Shown here: piece after piece, positions 24,407 through 32,440 of the stretch
Position numbering within the stretch: position 1 is the stretch's first letter
Layout: each line of letters begins with the position of its first letter
NCBI GenBank assembly: GCA_964345555.1
Contig: CAYFRD010000014.1
Location: 1 to 39,857, forward strand
DNA: 39,857 nt
DNA from: Peptoniphilus_E sp964345555
GTDB lineage: Bacteria; Bacillota; Clostridia; Tissierellales; Peptoniphilaceae
Direction of reading: 5' to 3'
The notes under the pieces: model-generated
Databases searched by the model: none
What the model saw: only the letters and a program-made list of their open reading frames with translations
Told to the model about the DNA's origin: nothing
Made by a program: the position numbers and the translations under genes

Positions 24407-25181
24407 AAAAATTTTTTTATAAACTAGCTATTGTGGCATTGGTATCGGCAATTTGTGCTGTAGTATTGTTTTTCATATTCGACTATAGGAGCATAAGGGG
24501 AAAATACGGGACTTTCAGAGAAGCTATCAGTAAAAATAAAAACGTTTTTGTAATGAAACCCTTCGTTGATTTTCCTATTAATTATGGAGACTTAGGAGAT
24601 GAAGTTTTTTGGAATTTTAAAAACAGAGAAATTATTTCCAAAGATGAAGAATTTGACGACATAGATTTAAAATTTAAAAATGTGAGGGTAAAGGTCGAAA
24701 AATCAGAAGACTATGGGATAATTTTCGCCTCAGACCAGAACATAGATTTAGGTGAAACTGTAGATATAGACAAAGAAGGCGGAGCGTTTAACATAAAACA
24801 AGGCGATAATGACTACAGATGCGGGGTGATAATCAAAACTCCCGATCCTCAAAATCTTAATATAAGATTAAGTTCAACTAATGGGGATTTACTTCGGAAT
24901 ACGCTCTAAAAAGTTTCAATGCCGACATAGTAAACGGAGGTATCATACTTTCGTCAGAAGAATCCTATCCTATCGTGATAGAAAATGACAACGGGCTCAT
25001 CGACTTGGATTTGTCCGATTATAATGCGACTATTGAAGTCAAGAACATAAACGGACCGGTTAGCGTATTCGACGAAAGTTCCATAAATGCGGGTAAGAGC
25101 AATATAGTTGAAAAAGTAATCGGCAACGGAAGAGATAAAATTCTTATAAATAACGTAAACGGGGTAATAAATATAGAATAA
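24403..25181 (+). pseudogene. DUF4097 (YvlB-like) envelope protein with a one-base frameshift
   Basis: The gene starts at ATG 24403 with a membrane helix (FFYKLAIVALVSAICAVVLFF) and continues as a repetitive beta-helix-type protein of the DUF4097 family. The frame is lost near 24889: up to STNGD it reads in one phase, then hits TAA at 24907-24909. The other phase continues without a stop as TSEYALKSFNADIVNGGI through to 25181. Loss of a single base near GGGGATTTACT explains it (restoring one A gives the expected STNGDIT). The intact product would have ~259 residues. Confidence 0.8.
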
Positions 25182-25213
25182 ATTTATTTTTAAAGTAGGG
25201 CTTGGAGGAAATT

Positions 25214-25525
25214 ATGAATAATATAAGCGGTTATGAGCAATTGCAAAAAATAATAAATGAAGAAAAAGCTCTGTTGATTTTCGGTTCTGTCAATGCCTGT
25301 TCTGTTTGTTCAGTAGATTATCCCAGTGTGGAAGAGTTATCGGAAAAATATTCCATTGCTCTGTATAGTTTTGATATAGAAAATGAACCTGCAATAAGAG
25401 GTCAGCTGGGAATTTTCACGGCACCTGTAGTAATGCTGTTTTATAATGGAAGACTTTATCACAAACAGGCAAAAATAATAGATTTTAAAGAGTTGGAAAA
25501 TAGGATAGAAGAAATTTTACCATGA
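25214..25525 (+). CDS. Thioredoxin-family protein
   Basis: A 103-residue thioredoxin-fold protein with the dithiol motif C-S-V-C near residues 29-32, preceded by FGSVNA instead of the usual WAxWC. The cis-proline segment FTAPVV is near residue 74. The non-standard active site suggests an atypical thioredoxin and not the housekeeping one. ATG 25214 is seven bases after GGAGGA. It lies between the decayed HAAS/DUF4097 genes and the ribosomal superoperon, with no clear promoter of its own. Confidence 0.85.
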   Translation: MNNISGYEQLQKIINEEKALLIFGSVNACSVCSVDYPSVEELSEKYSIALYSFDIENEPAIRGQLGIFTAPVVMLFYNGRLYHKQAKIIDFKELENRIEEILP

Positions 25526-25573
25526 CTTAAATGTCGATATTCAATAAATTTTTAAAAGAATTTAAAAAAATGC

Positions 25574-25602
25574 TTTACAAATGTCTGTTACTTTTATATA
25601 AT
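25574..25602 (+). promoter_or_regulatory. Main promoter of the S10-spc-alpha superoperon
   Basis: TTTACA (25574-25579), exactly 17 bp, consensus TATAAT (25597-25602): a strong sigma-A promoter, about 215 bases before rpsJ. Confidence 0.8.
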
Positions 25603-25608
25603 ATTTAA

Positions 25609-25804
25609 GTGTTTGAAATAAGTTAATTGCGATGATTCCATAAGTTGCTTGGATTTTTAGGGAAAAAGGAATTCAAGGTAATTATGGATGAGAAGTCCGA
25701 GCTTGACTTGGGCGTAGGTTATTTTTCTTTTTTTAATGCACAGGATGAAACACCCGGGTGCGTTTATCAATAACCTTACTCGCAAAATATGCATTTATGC
25801 GAAT
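25609..25804 (+). promoter_or_regulatory. Long structured leader of the ribosomal superoperon
   Basis: The transcript has a ~200-base untranslated leader. It contains a small hairpin AAGTC/GACTT (25693-25697 with 25705-25709) followed ten bases on by a U-rich tract (25719-25734). A long-range stem pairs GTAGGTTAT (25714-25722) with ATAACCTTAC (25770-25779) with one bulge. A hairpin TCGCA/TGCGA (25780-25784 with 25798-25802) sits just before the rpsJ ribosome binding site. Such a layout could attenuate transcription or bind a ribosomal protein; I do not recognise a named leader family. Confidence 0.4.
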
Positions 25805-25816
25805 AGGAGGAAATAC

Positions 25817-26134
25817 ATGTCAAACAATGGCAAGCAAAAAATCAGAATCAAATTAAAAGCTTATGATCATGAACTGCTCGATAATTCCGCTACCAGAATA
25901 GTGGATGCGGCAAAGCAAACAGGAGCTACGGTATCAGGACCGATACCTCTGCCTACAGAAAAAGAAATTATTACAATTCTTAGAGCTGTTCACAAGTATA
26001 AGGATTCAAGAGAGCAATTCGAACAAAGAACACACAAGCGTCTTATTGATATTGTTAATCCGAATCAAAAGACGGTTGATTCACTTATGAAACTCAACTT
26101 ACCAGCAGGTGTTGATATAGAAATTAAGCTATAA
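25817..26134 (+). CDS. rpsJ: 30S ribosomal protein S10 (uS10)
   Basis: A 105-residue S10, first gene of the superoperon; S10 also serves as NusE in antitermination. KIRIKLKAYDHELLD, SGPIPLPTEKE and RTHKRLIDI are the conserved segments. ATG 25817 has AGGAGG seven bases upstream and gives the normal N-terminus. The long leader ends just ahead of it. The gene is preceded by a thioredoxin-like gene, not by fusA/tuf. Confidence 0.98.
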   Translation: MSNNGKQKIRIKLKAYDHELLDNSATRIVDAAKQTGATVSGPIPLPTEKEIITILRAVHKYKDSREQFEQRTHKRLIDIVNPNQKTVDSLMKLNLPAGVDIEIKL

Positions 26135-26190
26135 TAATTGTTCTTTATAAGATTGTGTTACAATCCGCTGTAAAAATTAGGAGGTAAAAA

Positions 26191-26823
26191 TTGAAACTAT
26201 TAATTGGAAAGAAGATCGGCATGACCCAAATCTTCGACGAAAAAGGCGTTGTTACTCCTGTAACAGTTATTGAAGCTGAGCCTAATGTAGTAATTCAAAA
26301 AAAGACTGAAGAGGTTGACGGATACAATGCTGTTCAAGTAGCTACAGGTTATGTTAAAGAAAACAGAGTTAACAAACCGCTCAAAGGACACTTTGATAAG
26401 GCCGGAGTAGAATACAAAAAACACATTGGAGAATTCAGAACAGATGAAATCGACAATTACAATATCGCAGATGAAATCAAAGTGGATTTATTCAATGTCG
26501 GAGATTTTGTAGATGTTACAGGAAAATCAAAGGGTAAAGGAACTCAAGGTGTTATAAAAAGACACGGATTCGGAAGAGGTAGAGAATCTCACGGTTCCAA
26601 ATTCCACAGAATGCCCGGTGGTATGGGTGCAGCAACCTATCCCGGAAAAGTATTTAAAGGCCACAGAATGGCGGGTAAAATGGGAAATGAAAGAGTTACT
26701 GTACAAAATCTTGAAGTAGTAAGAGTAGATGTGGAAAAAAATCTTTTATTGATAAAGGGTGCAATTCCGGGACCTAAGAAAGGCACCGTAATTGTAAAGG
26801 AAACTGTAAAGACTAAAAAGTAA
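26191..26823 (+). CDS. rplC: 50S ribosomal protein L3 (uL3)
   Basis: A 210-residue L3, an early 50S assembly protein whose loop reaches the peptidyl transferase centre. KKIGMTQIFDE at the N-terminus and FHRMPGGMGAATYPGKVFKG near residue 132 are diagnostic. The start is TTG 26191, eight bases after AGGAGGT; no ATG fits. The 56-base gap after rpsJ is the longest in this part of the operon. Confidence 0.97.
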   Translation: MKLLIGKKIGMTQIFDEKGVVTPVTVIEAEPNVVIQKKTEEVDGYNAVQVATGYVKENRVNKPLKGHFDKAGVEYKKHIGEFRTDEIDNYNIADEIKVDLFNVGDFVDVTGKSKGKGTQGVIKRHGFGRGRESHGSKFHRMPGGMGAATYPGKVFKGHRMAGKMGNERVTVQNLEVVRVDVEKNLLLIKGAIPGPKKGTVIVKETVKTKK

Positions 26824-26841
26824 TGAAAGGAGGGTATTTTG

Positions 26842-27465
26842 ATGCCTAAGATTTCTGTTTTAAATATGGAAGGAAATTCCGTAGAAGAAATTGAATTAAA
26901 CAAAGATATATTTGATGTTGAAATAAATGAGCACGTGGTTTACCTGGTAGTTAAAAATTACCTGGCAAATCAAAGACAAGGCACTCACAGTGCAAAGACT
27001 CGTGCGGAAGTGCGCGGAGGCGGAAGAAAACCTTGGAGACAAAAGGGAACAGGACGTGCAAGACAAGGTAGTATAAGATCACCTCAATGGAGAGGCGGCG
27101 GAATTGTTTTTGCTAAGAAACCCAGAGATTACTCCTATACAACTCCTAAAAAGGTAAGAAGACTTGCTTTAAAAAGTGCCCTTACTTCTAAAGTAAGAGA
27201 GGGAGAACTGATCGTAGTAGAAGATTTCCAACTGGAAGAAGCAAAGACAAAGAATTTTGTAAAAGTATTGGAAGCGATAAAAGCAGACAAAAAAGCTCTA
27301 GTCGTATTCCCGGGAAATGATGAAATGCTAAGAAGAGCTTCAAACAATATTCCAAATGTGAAGACCACAATGGCAGACAACATAAACGTATATGACATAT
27401 TAAAATACAATTCTTTAATTATAACAAAGGACGCTTTAAGAGTTATTGAGGAGGTGTTCAACTAA
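26842..27465 (+). CDS. rplD: 50S ribosomal protein L4 (uL4)
   Basis: A 207-residue L4 lining the peptide exit tunnel. The basic extended loop with GGGRKPWRQKGTGRARQG and SPQWRGGG is at residues ~45-80. In gamma-proteobacteria L4 represses its own operon; whether it acts on the long leader here is unknown. ATG 26842 has AAGGAGGG seven bases upstream, better placed than TTG 26839. It overlaps rplW by one base. Confidence 0.97.
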   Translation: MPKISVLNMEGNSVEEIELNKDIFDVEINEHVVYLVVKNYLANQRQGTHSAKTRAEVRGGGRKPWRQKGTGRARQGSIRSPQWRGGGIVFAKKPRDYSYTTPKKVRRLALKSALTSKVREGELIVVEDFQLEEAKTKNFVKVLEAIKADKKALVVFPGNDEMLRRASNNIPNVKTTMADNINVYDILKYNSLIITKDALRVIEEVFN

Positions 27466-27755
27466 TGAATAAATTCGACATTATCAGAAGACCTATAGTA
27501 ACTGAAAAGAGCATGGACTTGATAGAACAAGGAAAGTACACCTTTGAAGTTGCAAAGGAATGCACAAAGCCTGAAATAAAAAAAGCTGTGGAAGAAATAT
27601 TTGATGTACAAGTTAAGTCTGTGAACACCATGAACATGTACGGAAAAATGAAAAGACAAGGCATGCACCAAGGTAGACGCCCGGCATGGAAAAAAGCGAT
27701 AGTACAACTAAAAGAAGGTTCAAAACCGATTGAATTCTTCGATTCAATGGAATAA
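27465..27755 (+). CDS. rplW: 50S ribosomal protein L23 (uL23)
   Basis: A 96-residue L23, the exit-tunnel protein that docks trigger factor and SRP. IIRRPIVTEKSM at the N-terminus and the basic loop KMKRQGMHQGRRPAWKKA are conserved. It is coupled to rplD through TAATG, and GAGGAGGT inside the end of rplD is the ribosome binding site. Confidence 0.97.
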   Translation: MNKFDIIRRPIVTEKSMDLIEQGKYTFEVAKECTKPEIKKAVEEIFDVQVKSVNTMNMYGKMKRQGMHQGRRPAWKKAIVQLKEGSKPIEFFDSME

Positions 27756-27770
27756 TAAGGAGGAAAAAAG

Positions 27771-28601
27771 ATGGCAATTAGAGGATTTAAACCAACTTCT
27801 CCTGCACTAAGACAGATGACTGTCTCAACTTTTGAAGAGATAACAAAGACGACTCCGGAAAAAAGTCTTACAATAAATCTTAAAACAACAGCCGGAAGAA
27901 ACTCCTACGGAAGAATCACTTCAAGACACAGAGGCGGCGGAGTTAAAAGAAGATACAGAATAATAGACTTTAAGAGAGACAAGGACAATATACCTGCAAA
28001 GGTAGCTTCAATAGAATACGATCCCTACAGAACCAGTTATATAGCACTGTTAAATTATGTAGACGGAGAAAAAAGATATATACTTGCTCCCAACGGATTA
28101 AAAGTTGGAGATGTAATAGAATCGGGACAAGAAGCCGACATCAAAGTGGGCAACTCTTTAAAATTAAGAGATATCCCGGTAGGTATCACAGTTCACAATA
28201 TTGAAATGTTGCCGGGCAAGGGAGGACAACTTGCAAGAGCGGCAGGTACATCTGCACAACTCATGGCAAAGGAAGGAAAGTACGCACAACTTCGCCTGCC
28301 TTCGGGTGAATTCAGATTAGTACTTCTTGATTGCAAAGCTACAATAGGTCAAGTCGGAAATCTGTCGCACGAACTTATAGTCTTGGGTAAAGCCGGCAAG
28401 TCCAGATACAAAGGCAAAAGACCTCACGTAAGAGGTTCGGCAATGAACCCGGTAGATCACCCGCACGGTGGTGGAGAAGGTAGAGCACCTATAGGTAGAC
28501 CTTCACCTGTAACTCCTTGGGGAAAACCGGCTCTTGGACTTAAGACAAGAAAGAAAAACAAGAAGAGCGACATGTATATAGTAAGAAGAAGAACAAAGTA
28601 A
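27771..28601 (+). CDS. rplB: 50S ribosomal protein L2 (uL2)
   Basis: A 276-residue L2, needed for subunit joining and peptidyl transferase activity. The N-terminal GRNSYGRITSRHRGGG, the KSRYKGKRPHVRGSAMNPVD segment, and HPHGGGEGRAPIG with the functionally important His near residue 229 are intact. Spacing to rplW is 15 bases with AAGGAGG in between. Confidence 0.98.
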   Translation: MAIRGFKPTSPALRQMTVSTFEEITKTTPEKSLTINLKTTAGRNSYGRITSRHRGGGVKRRYRIIDFKRDKDNIPAKVASIEYDPYRTSYIALLNYVDGEKRYILAPNGLKVGDVIESGQEADIKVGNSLKLRDIPVGITVHNIEMLPGKGGQLARAAGTSAQLMAKEGKYAQLRLPSGEFRLVLLDCKATIGQVGNLSHELIVLGKAGKSRYKGKRPHVRGSAMNPVDHPHGGGEGRAPIGRPSPVTPWGKPALGLKTRKKNKKSDMYIVRRRTK

Positions 28602-28615
28602 GGGGAGGTTAAAGG

Positions 28616-28900
28616 ATGAGTAGATCAGTTAAAAAGGGTCCCTTCGCAGATGAACATCTGTTAAAGAAAATAGACGCTTTAAACGAAAAAAACGAAAAGA
28701 AAGTAATCAAAACATGGTCTCGCCGCTCCACTATATTTCCGGAAATGATATCTCATACAATTGCGGTTCATGACGGTAGAAAACATGTGCCGATCTATAT
28801 AACAGAAGATATGGTAGGACATAAACTTGGAGAATTTGTACCGACAAGAACTTTTAGAGGACATGCCGGTAAAAGCGAAAAAACCACTAATGTTAAATAA
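28616..28900 (+). CDS. rpsS: 30S ribosomal protein S19 (uS19)
   Basis: A 94-residue S19 of the 30S head, partner of S13. MSRSVKKGPF, TWSRRSTIFPEMI and HKLGEFVPTRTFRGH are the family's fixed segments. A GGGGAGG site precedes the start, which is 14 bases after rplB. Confidence 0.98.
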   Translation: MSRSVKKGPFADEHLLKKIDALNEKNEKKVIKTWSRRSTIFPEMISHTIAVHDGRKHVPIYITEDMVGHKLGEFVPTRTFRGHAGKSEKTTNVK

Positions 28901-28918
28901 TTGAGAAAGGGGAAAAAA

Positions 28919-29254
28919 ATGCAAGCAAAAGCAGTTGCAAAATATGTGAGAATTTCACCGCTTAAAGTAAATTACATTTGCGCTGAAATTCGCGGGAAAC
29001 AAGTAGACGAAGCCCTTTCTATACTAAAGTTCACTCCTAAGAGAGGAGCTAAAGAGCTTTACAAGGTGCTTAATTCTGCAGTAGCCAATGCCGAAAACAA
29101 CTTAAATTTAAACAGAGATAATCTTTATGTACAAAAGGCTTATGCAAATGACGGTCCGACGATGAAGAGATTTCGTCCGAAGGCAAAGGGTATGGCCTAT
29201 CCAATACTAAAGAGATCCAGTCATATCGGTGTTGTAGTAGCAGAAGCAGAATAA
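28919..29254 (+). CDS. rplV: 50S ribosomal protein L22 (uL22)
   Basis: A 111-residue L22 whose beta-hairpin reaches into the exit tunnel and influences macrolide binding. YVRISPLKVNYICAEIRGK opens the protein and KRFRPKAKGMAYPILKRSSHI forms the hairpin near residue 85. ATG 28919 is preceded by GAAAGGGG. A TTG directly after the rpsS stop (28901) would add six Lys/Gly-rich residues with no site of its own. Confidence 0.97.
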   Translation: MQAKAVAKYVRISPLKVNYICAEIRGKQVDEALSILKFTPKRGAKELYKVLNSAVANAENNLNLNRDNLYVQKAYANDGPTMKRFRPKAKGMAYPILKRSSHIGVVVAEAE

Positions 29255-29266
29255 GGAGGGTGAATA

Positions 29267-30028
29267 ATGGGTCAAAAGGTTAACCCACATGGACTTCGTG
29301 TCGGAATAATAAAAGACTGGGATTCTAAATGGTATGCAAACAAAAAAGATTTCGCAGAACTTTTATTAGAAGATAATAAAATTCGTAAATATGTAAAAGA
29401 AAAATTATATACAGCAGGTATATCAAAAATCGCTATAGAAAGAGCTTCTAAAAAGATCAAAATCTCAATTTCAACGGCAAAACCCGGGATGGTAATAGGT
29501 CGTGGAGGAACAGGAGTAGAAGAATTAAGAGTTGCTCTTGAAAAACTCACAGGCAAAAGTGTCGTAATAAACGTAGAAGAAATCAAGATTCAAGACTTGG
29601 ATTCTCAACTTGTAGCAGAATCAATCGCCTCTTCACTTGAAAGAAGAGTTTCTTTCAGACGTGCGATGAAACAAGCAATCCAAAGAACCATGAGAGCAGG
29701 AGCAAAAGGTATTAAGACTGCAGTTTCAGGACGTCTTGGCGGAGCCGATATGGCAAGAACTGAAGGATATTCAGAAGGCACAATTCCTCTACAAACTCTA
29801 AGAGCGGATATAGATTACGGTTTTGCGGAAGCAGACACCACCTATGGAAAACTCGGAGTTAAAGTTTGGCTTTATAAGGGAGAAGTTCTTCCTGAAGTTA
29901 GAGAAAATGCAAAGAAAAGAGATTTCAAAAGAAGAAAACCTCAAAACAGAGATAATAGAGATAACAGAAACAGAGATAACAATAGAAGAGGTCCGAGAAA
30001 CAATTCTAGGACTAAAAAAGATAACTGA
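29267..30028 (+). CDS. rpsC: 30S ribosomal protein S3 (uS3) with an extended Asn/Asp/Arg tail
   Basis: A 253-residue S3 of the mRNA entry site. The N-terminal MGQKVNPHGLRVGI, the KH-domain loop PGMVIGRGG near residue 77 and the GRLGGADMAR segment near residue 162 are normal. After residue ~217 comes a low-complexity tail of ~37 residues dominated by R, D and N (repeats such as RDNRDNRNRDNN). Bacterial S3 is often ~210-230 residues, so this tail is an extension. It is probably disordered and RNA-contacting. Confidence 0.97.
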   Translation: MGQKVNPHGLRVGIIKDWDSKWYANKKDFAELLLEDNKIRKYVKEKLYTAGISKIAIERASKKIKISISTAKPGMVIGRGGTGVEELRVALEKLTGKSVVINVEEIKIQDLDSQLVAESIASSLERRVSFRRAMKQAIQRTMRAGAKGIKTAVSGRLGGADMARTEGYSEGTIPLQTLRADIDYGFAEADTTYGKLGVKVWLYKGEVLPEVRENAKKRDFKRRKPQNRDNRDNRNRDNNRRGPRNNSRTKKDN

Positions 30029-30054
30029 TCTTTTTATGAGAGGAGGAAACAATT

Positions 30055-30486
30055 ATGTTAATGCCTAAGAGAGTTAAGTATCGTAGAGTCCATAGAGGCA
30101 GAATGAAAGGAAAGGCTCTTCGTGGAAATACTCTTACTTACGGAGAATATGGTCTTCAAGCTCTTGAACCAGCATGGATAACATCCAATCAAATAGAAGC
30201 GGCGCGTCGTGCGATGACCAGATATATAAAAAGAGGTGGAAACATCTGGATTAAGATTTTCCCCGATAAGCCCGTTACTGAAAAACCGGCTGAAACACGT
30301 ATGGGTTCCGGTAAGGGAGCTCCGGCATACTGGGTTGCAGTTGTAAAACCGGGACGTATTATGTTCGAAATGAGCGGAGTTTCAGAAGAAATAGCAAAGG
30401 AAGCAATGAGACTTGCAGCTATGAAACTTCCCATTAAGACAAAAATTGTTATGAAAGAAAAGGATGGTGAATCTAATGAAGACTAA
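30055..30486 (+). CDS. rplP: 50S ribosomal protein L16 (uL16)
   Basis: A 143-residue L16, a late 50S assembly protein near the A site. MPKRVKYRRVHRGRMKGKA, the IEAARRAMTRYIKRGG segment and RMGSGKGAPAYWVAVVKPGR are diagnostic. ATG 30055 has GAGGAGG well placed; ATG 30061 is an in-frame alternative. The C-terminal codons overlap the rpmC start by 11 bases. Confidence 0.97.
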   Translation: MLMPKRVKYRRVHRGRMKGKALRGNTLTYGEYGLQALEPAWITSNQIEAARRAMTRYIKRGGNIWIKIFPDKPVTEKPAETRMGSGKGAPAYWVAVVKPGRIMFEMSGVSEEIAKEAMRLAAMKLPIKTKIVMKEKDGESNED

Positions 30487-30682
30487 AGAAATTCGCCAAA
30501 TGTCAAGCAGCGACTTGCATAAAAAAGTTAATGATCTTAAAAATGAATTATTTAATCTTAGATTTAGACTTGCTACAGGGCAACTTGATAACACAGCAAG
30601 TATAAACCATGTAAAAAAAGATATAGCAAGAGTTAAGACAGTCCTTAGAGAACGTGAGTTAGAAATGGGAAAGGAGGCTTAG
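30476..30682 (+). CDS. rpmC: 50S ribosomal protein L29 (uL29)
   Basis: A 68-residue helical L29 near the tunnel exit. KTKEIRQMSSSDLHKKV and LFNLRFRLATGQLDN are typical. ATG 30476 gives the normal N-terminus, with AAGGATGGTG upstream inside rplP; two earlier in-frame codons (30464, 30467) lie within that site. rpsQ follows after four bases. Confidence 0.95.
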   Translation: MKTKEIRQMSSSDLHKKVNDLKNELFNLRFRLATGQLDNTASINHVKKDIARVKTVLRERELEMGKEA

Positions 30683-30686
30683 TACA

Positions 30687-30941
30687 ATGGAAAGAAACAA
30701 TAGAAAAACTGTTATCGGTACAGTAGTTAGCGATAAAATGGATAAAACAATAGTTGTAGCTACCGAAACTTTCGTAACTCATCCCATTTACAAGAAGAGA
30801 TTTAAGAAGACTACTAAATTTAAAGCCCATGACGAAAACAATGAATGCAGAATAAACGACAAAGTTAAAATTATGGAAACAAGACCACTAAGCAAGGACA
30901 AGAGATGGAGATTAGTAGATATTATTGAAAAAGCGAAATAA
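30687..30941 (+). CDS. rpsQ: 30S ribosomal protein S17 (uS17)
   Basis: An 84-residue OB-fold S17, a primary 16S rRNA binder. RKTVIGTVVSDKMDKTIVV at the N-terminus and ETRPLSKDKRWRLV at the C-terminus are conserved. Its AAAGGAGG site lies in the last codons of rpmC. Confidence 0.97.
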   Translation: MERNNRKTVIGTVVSDKMDKTIVVATETFVTHPIYKKRFKKTTKFKAHDENNECRINDKVKIMETRPLSKDKRWRLVDIIEKAK

Positions 30942-30962
30942 TTTCTAGAAGGAGGCAATATA

Positions 30963-31331
30963 ATGATTCAACAAGAAACAAGATTAAATGTTGCTGATAA
31001 TTCCGGAGCTAGAGAACTACTTGTTATAAAGGTACTTGGTGGTACTAACAGAAGAATAGCAAACATCGGAGATATAGTTGTTTGTTCTGTCAAACATGCA
31101 ATTCCCGGAGGAGTTGTAAAGAAAGGTTCTGTAGTTAAAGCGGTAATTGTTAGAACAAGTAAAGGAATTAGCCGTAAAGACGGTTCATATATAAAATTTG
31201 ACGACAATGCGGCAGTAATAATAAAAGAAGACAGAAGCCCGGTAGGAACAAGAATTTTCGGACCTGTCACAAGAGAACTTAGAAGTGGAAATTTCATGAA
31301 GATTATTTCACTTGCACCTGAAGTACTTTAA
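30963..31331 (+). CDS. rplN: 50S ribosomal protein L14 (uL14)
   Basis: A 122-residue L14 at the subunit interface, where it contacts 16S rRNA and the silencing factor RsfS. MIQQETRLNVADNSGARELL and the terminal RSGNFMKIISLAPEVL are exact family hallmarks. It begins 21 bases after rpsQ behind AAGGAGG and corresponds to the start of the spc part of the superoperon, with no separate promoter seen. Confidence 0.98.
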   Translation: MIQQETRLNVADNSGARELLVIKVLGGTNRRIANIGDIVVCSVKHAIPGGVVKKGSVVKAVIVRTSKGISRKDGSYIKFDDNAAVIIKEDRSPVGTRIFGPVTRELRSGNFMKIISLAPEVL

Positions 31332-31342
31332 GGGAGGTAAGT

Positions 31343-31651
31343 ATGCGTATTAAAATTGGTGATACAGTAAAAGTAATTGCCGGAAAAGACAAAGGCGCTA
31401 CCGGTAAAGTACTAAAAGCCTTTCCTAAAGAAAATAAAGTAATTGTGGAAAAGGTAAATATAGTCACAAAACACTTAAAACCTAAGGGACCGCAAAATCC
31501 CGGGGGAATAGAAAAGACAGAAGCACCGATTCATGTTTCTAATGTAATGTATTTTGATACAAAATCAGGGAAAGCAACTAGGATCGGATACAGAATAGAA
31601 GACGGCAAAAAAATCAGATTTAAAAAATCTGACAACGAATCAATAAAGTAA
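31343..31651 (+). CDS. rplX: 50S ribosomal protein L24 (uL24)
   Basis: A 102-residue KOW-domain L24, one of the first proteins to bind 23S rRNA. GDTVKVIAGKDKGATGKVLK is the KOW motif and NIVTKHLKPKGPQNPGGI the conserved middle. It follows rplN after 11 bases behind GGGAGGT. Confidence 0.97.
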   Translation: MRIKIGDTVKVIAGKDKGATGKVLKAFPKENKVIVEKVNIVTKHLKPKGPQNPGGIEKTEAPIHVSNVMYFDTKSGKATRIGYRIEDGKKIRFKKSDNESIK

Positions 31652-31662
31652 GGGGGTAGAAT

Positions 31663-32205
31663 ATGACTTCAAGATTAAAAGAAAAATATGATAATGAAGT
31701 AGTAAACTATCTACTTGAAAAATTTGAATATAAGAGCGTTATGCAAGTGCCAAAAATAGAAAAAGTCGTTGTAAACATCGGACTTGGAGAAGCAAAGGAC
31801 AATCCAAAAGCTTTAGAAGCTGCAATTAACGACCTAACTACAATAACAGGACAAAAGCCTGTAGTAACAACAGCAAGAAAATCAATAGCTAACTTCAAGC
31901 TGCGTGAAGGAAACAAAATAGGTATTAAAGTTACGCTTAGAGGCGACAAGATGTATGACTTTTTGGATAAACTTATGAATATCGCATTACCGAGAGTTAG
32001 AGACTTCAGAGGTGTAAAATCCACAGCCTTTGACGGAAGAGGAAATTACGCACTGGGTCTTAAAGAACAACTAATATTTCCTGAAATAGAATATGATAAA
32101 GTAGATTCTATCAGAGGTATGGATATATCAATTGTCACTACAGCGCAAACAGACGAAGAAGCTAAAGCTTTCCTTGAAAAAATGGGAATGCCATTTGCAA
32201 AGTAA
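31663..32205 (+). CDS. rplE: 50S ribosomal protein L5 (uL5)
   Basis: A 180-residue L5 that binds 5S rRNA and contacts P-site tRNA. VPKIEKVVVNIGLGEA near residue 30, TTARKSIANFKLREG near 65 and RDFRGVKSTAFDGRGNY near 115 are typical. AGGGGGT precedes the start. Confidence 0.98.
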   Translation: MTSRLKEKYDNEVVNYLLEKFEYKSVMQVPKIEKVVVNIGLGEAKDNPKALEAAINDLTTITGQKPVVTTARKSIANFKLREGNKIGIKVTLRGDKMYDFLDKLMNIALPRVRDFRGVKSTAFDGRGNYALGLKEQLIFPEIEYDKVDSIRGMDISIVTTAQTDEEAKAFLEKMGMPFAK

Positions 32206-32220
32206 TAGGAGGAAGTACTT

Positions 32221-32406
32221 GTGGCAAAAAAATCAATGATAGCTAAGCAAAAAAGAAAAGCTAAGTATTCAACAAGAGAATATACAAGATGCAGTATATG
32301 TGGAAGACCACATTCTGTTTTACAAAAATATGGAATTTGTAGAATATGTTTTAGAGAATTAGCATACAAAGGACAAATTCCCGGGGTTAGAAAAGCAAGT
32401 TGGTAA
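32221..32406 (+). CDS. rpsN: 30S ribosomal protein S14, zinc-binding type (uS14)
   Basis: A 61-residue type Z S14. Four zinc cysteines occur as C-S-I-C and C-R-I-C around residues 24-43, followed by the family end FRELAYKGQIPGVRKASW. Start is GTG 32221 with AGGAGG eight to nine bases ahead. No zinc-free paralogue is in the window. Confidence 0.97.
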   Translation: MAKKSMIAKQKRKAKYSTREYTRCSICGRPHSVLQKYGICRICFRELAYKGQIPGVRKASW

Positions 32407-32440
32407 AGAATACCATTAGCAGGAAGGGAGGCAAATTAAT

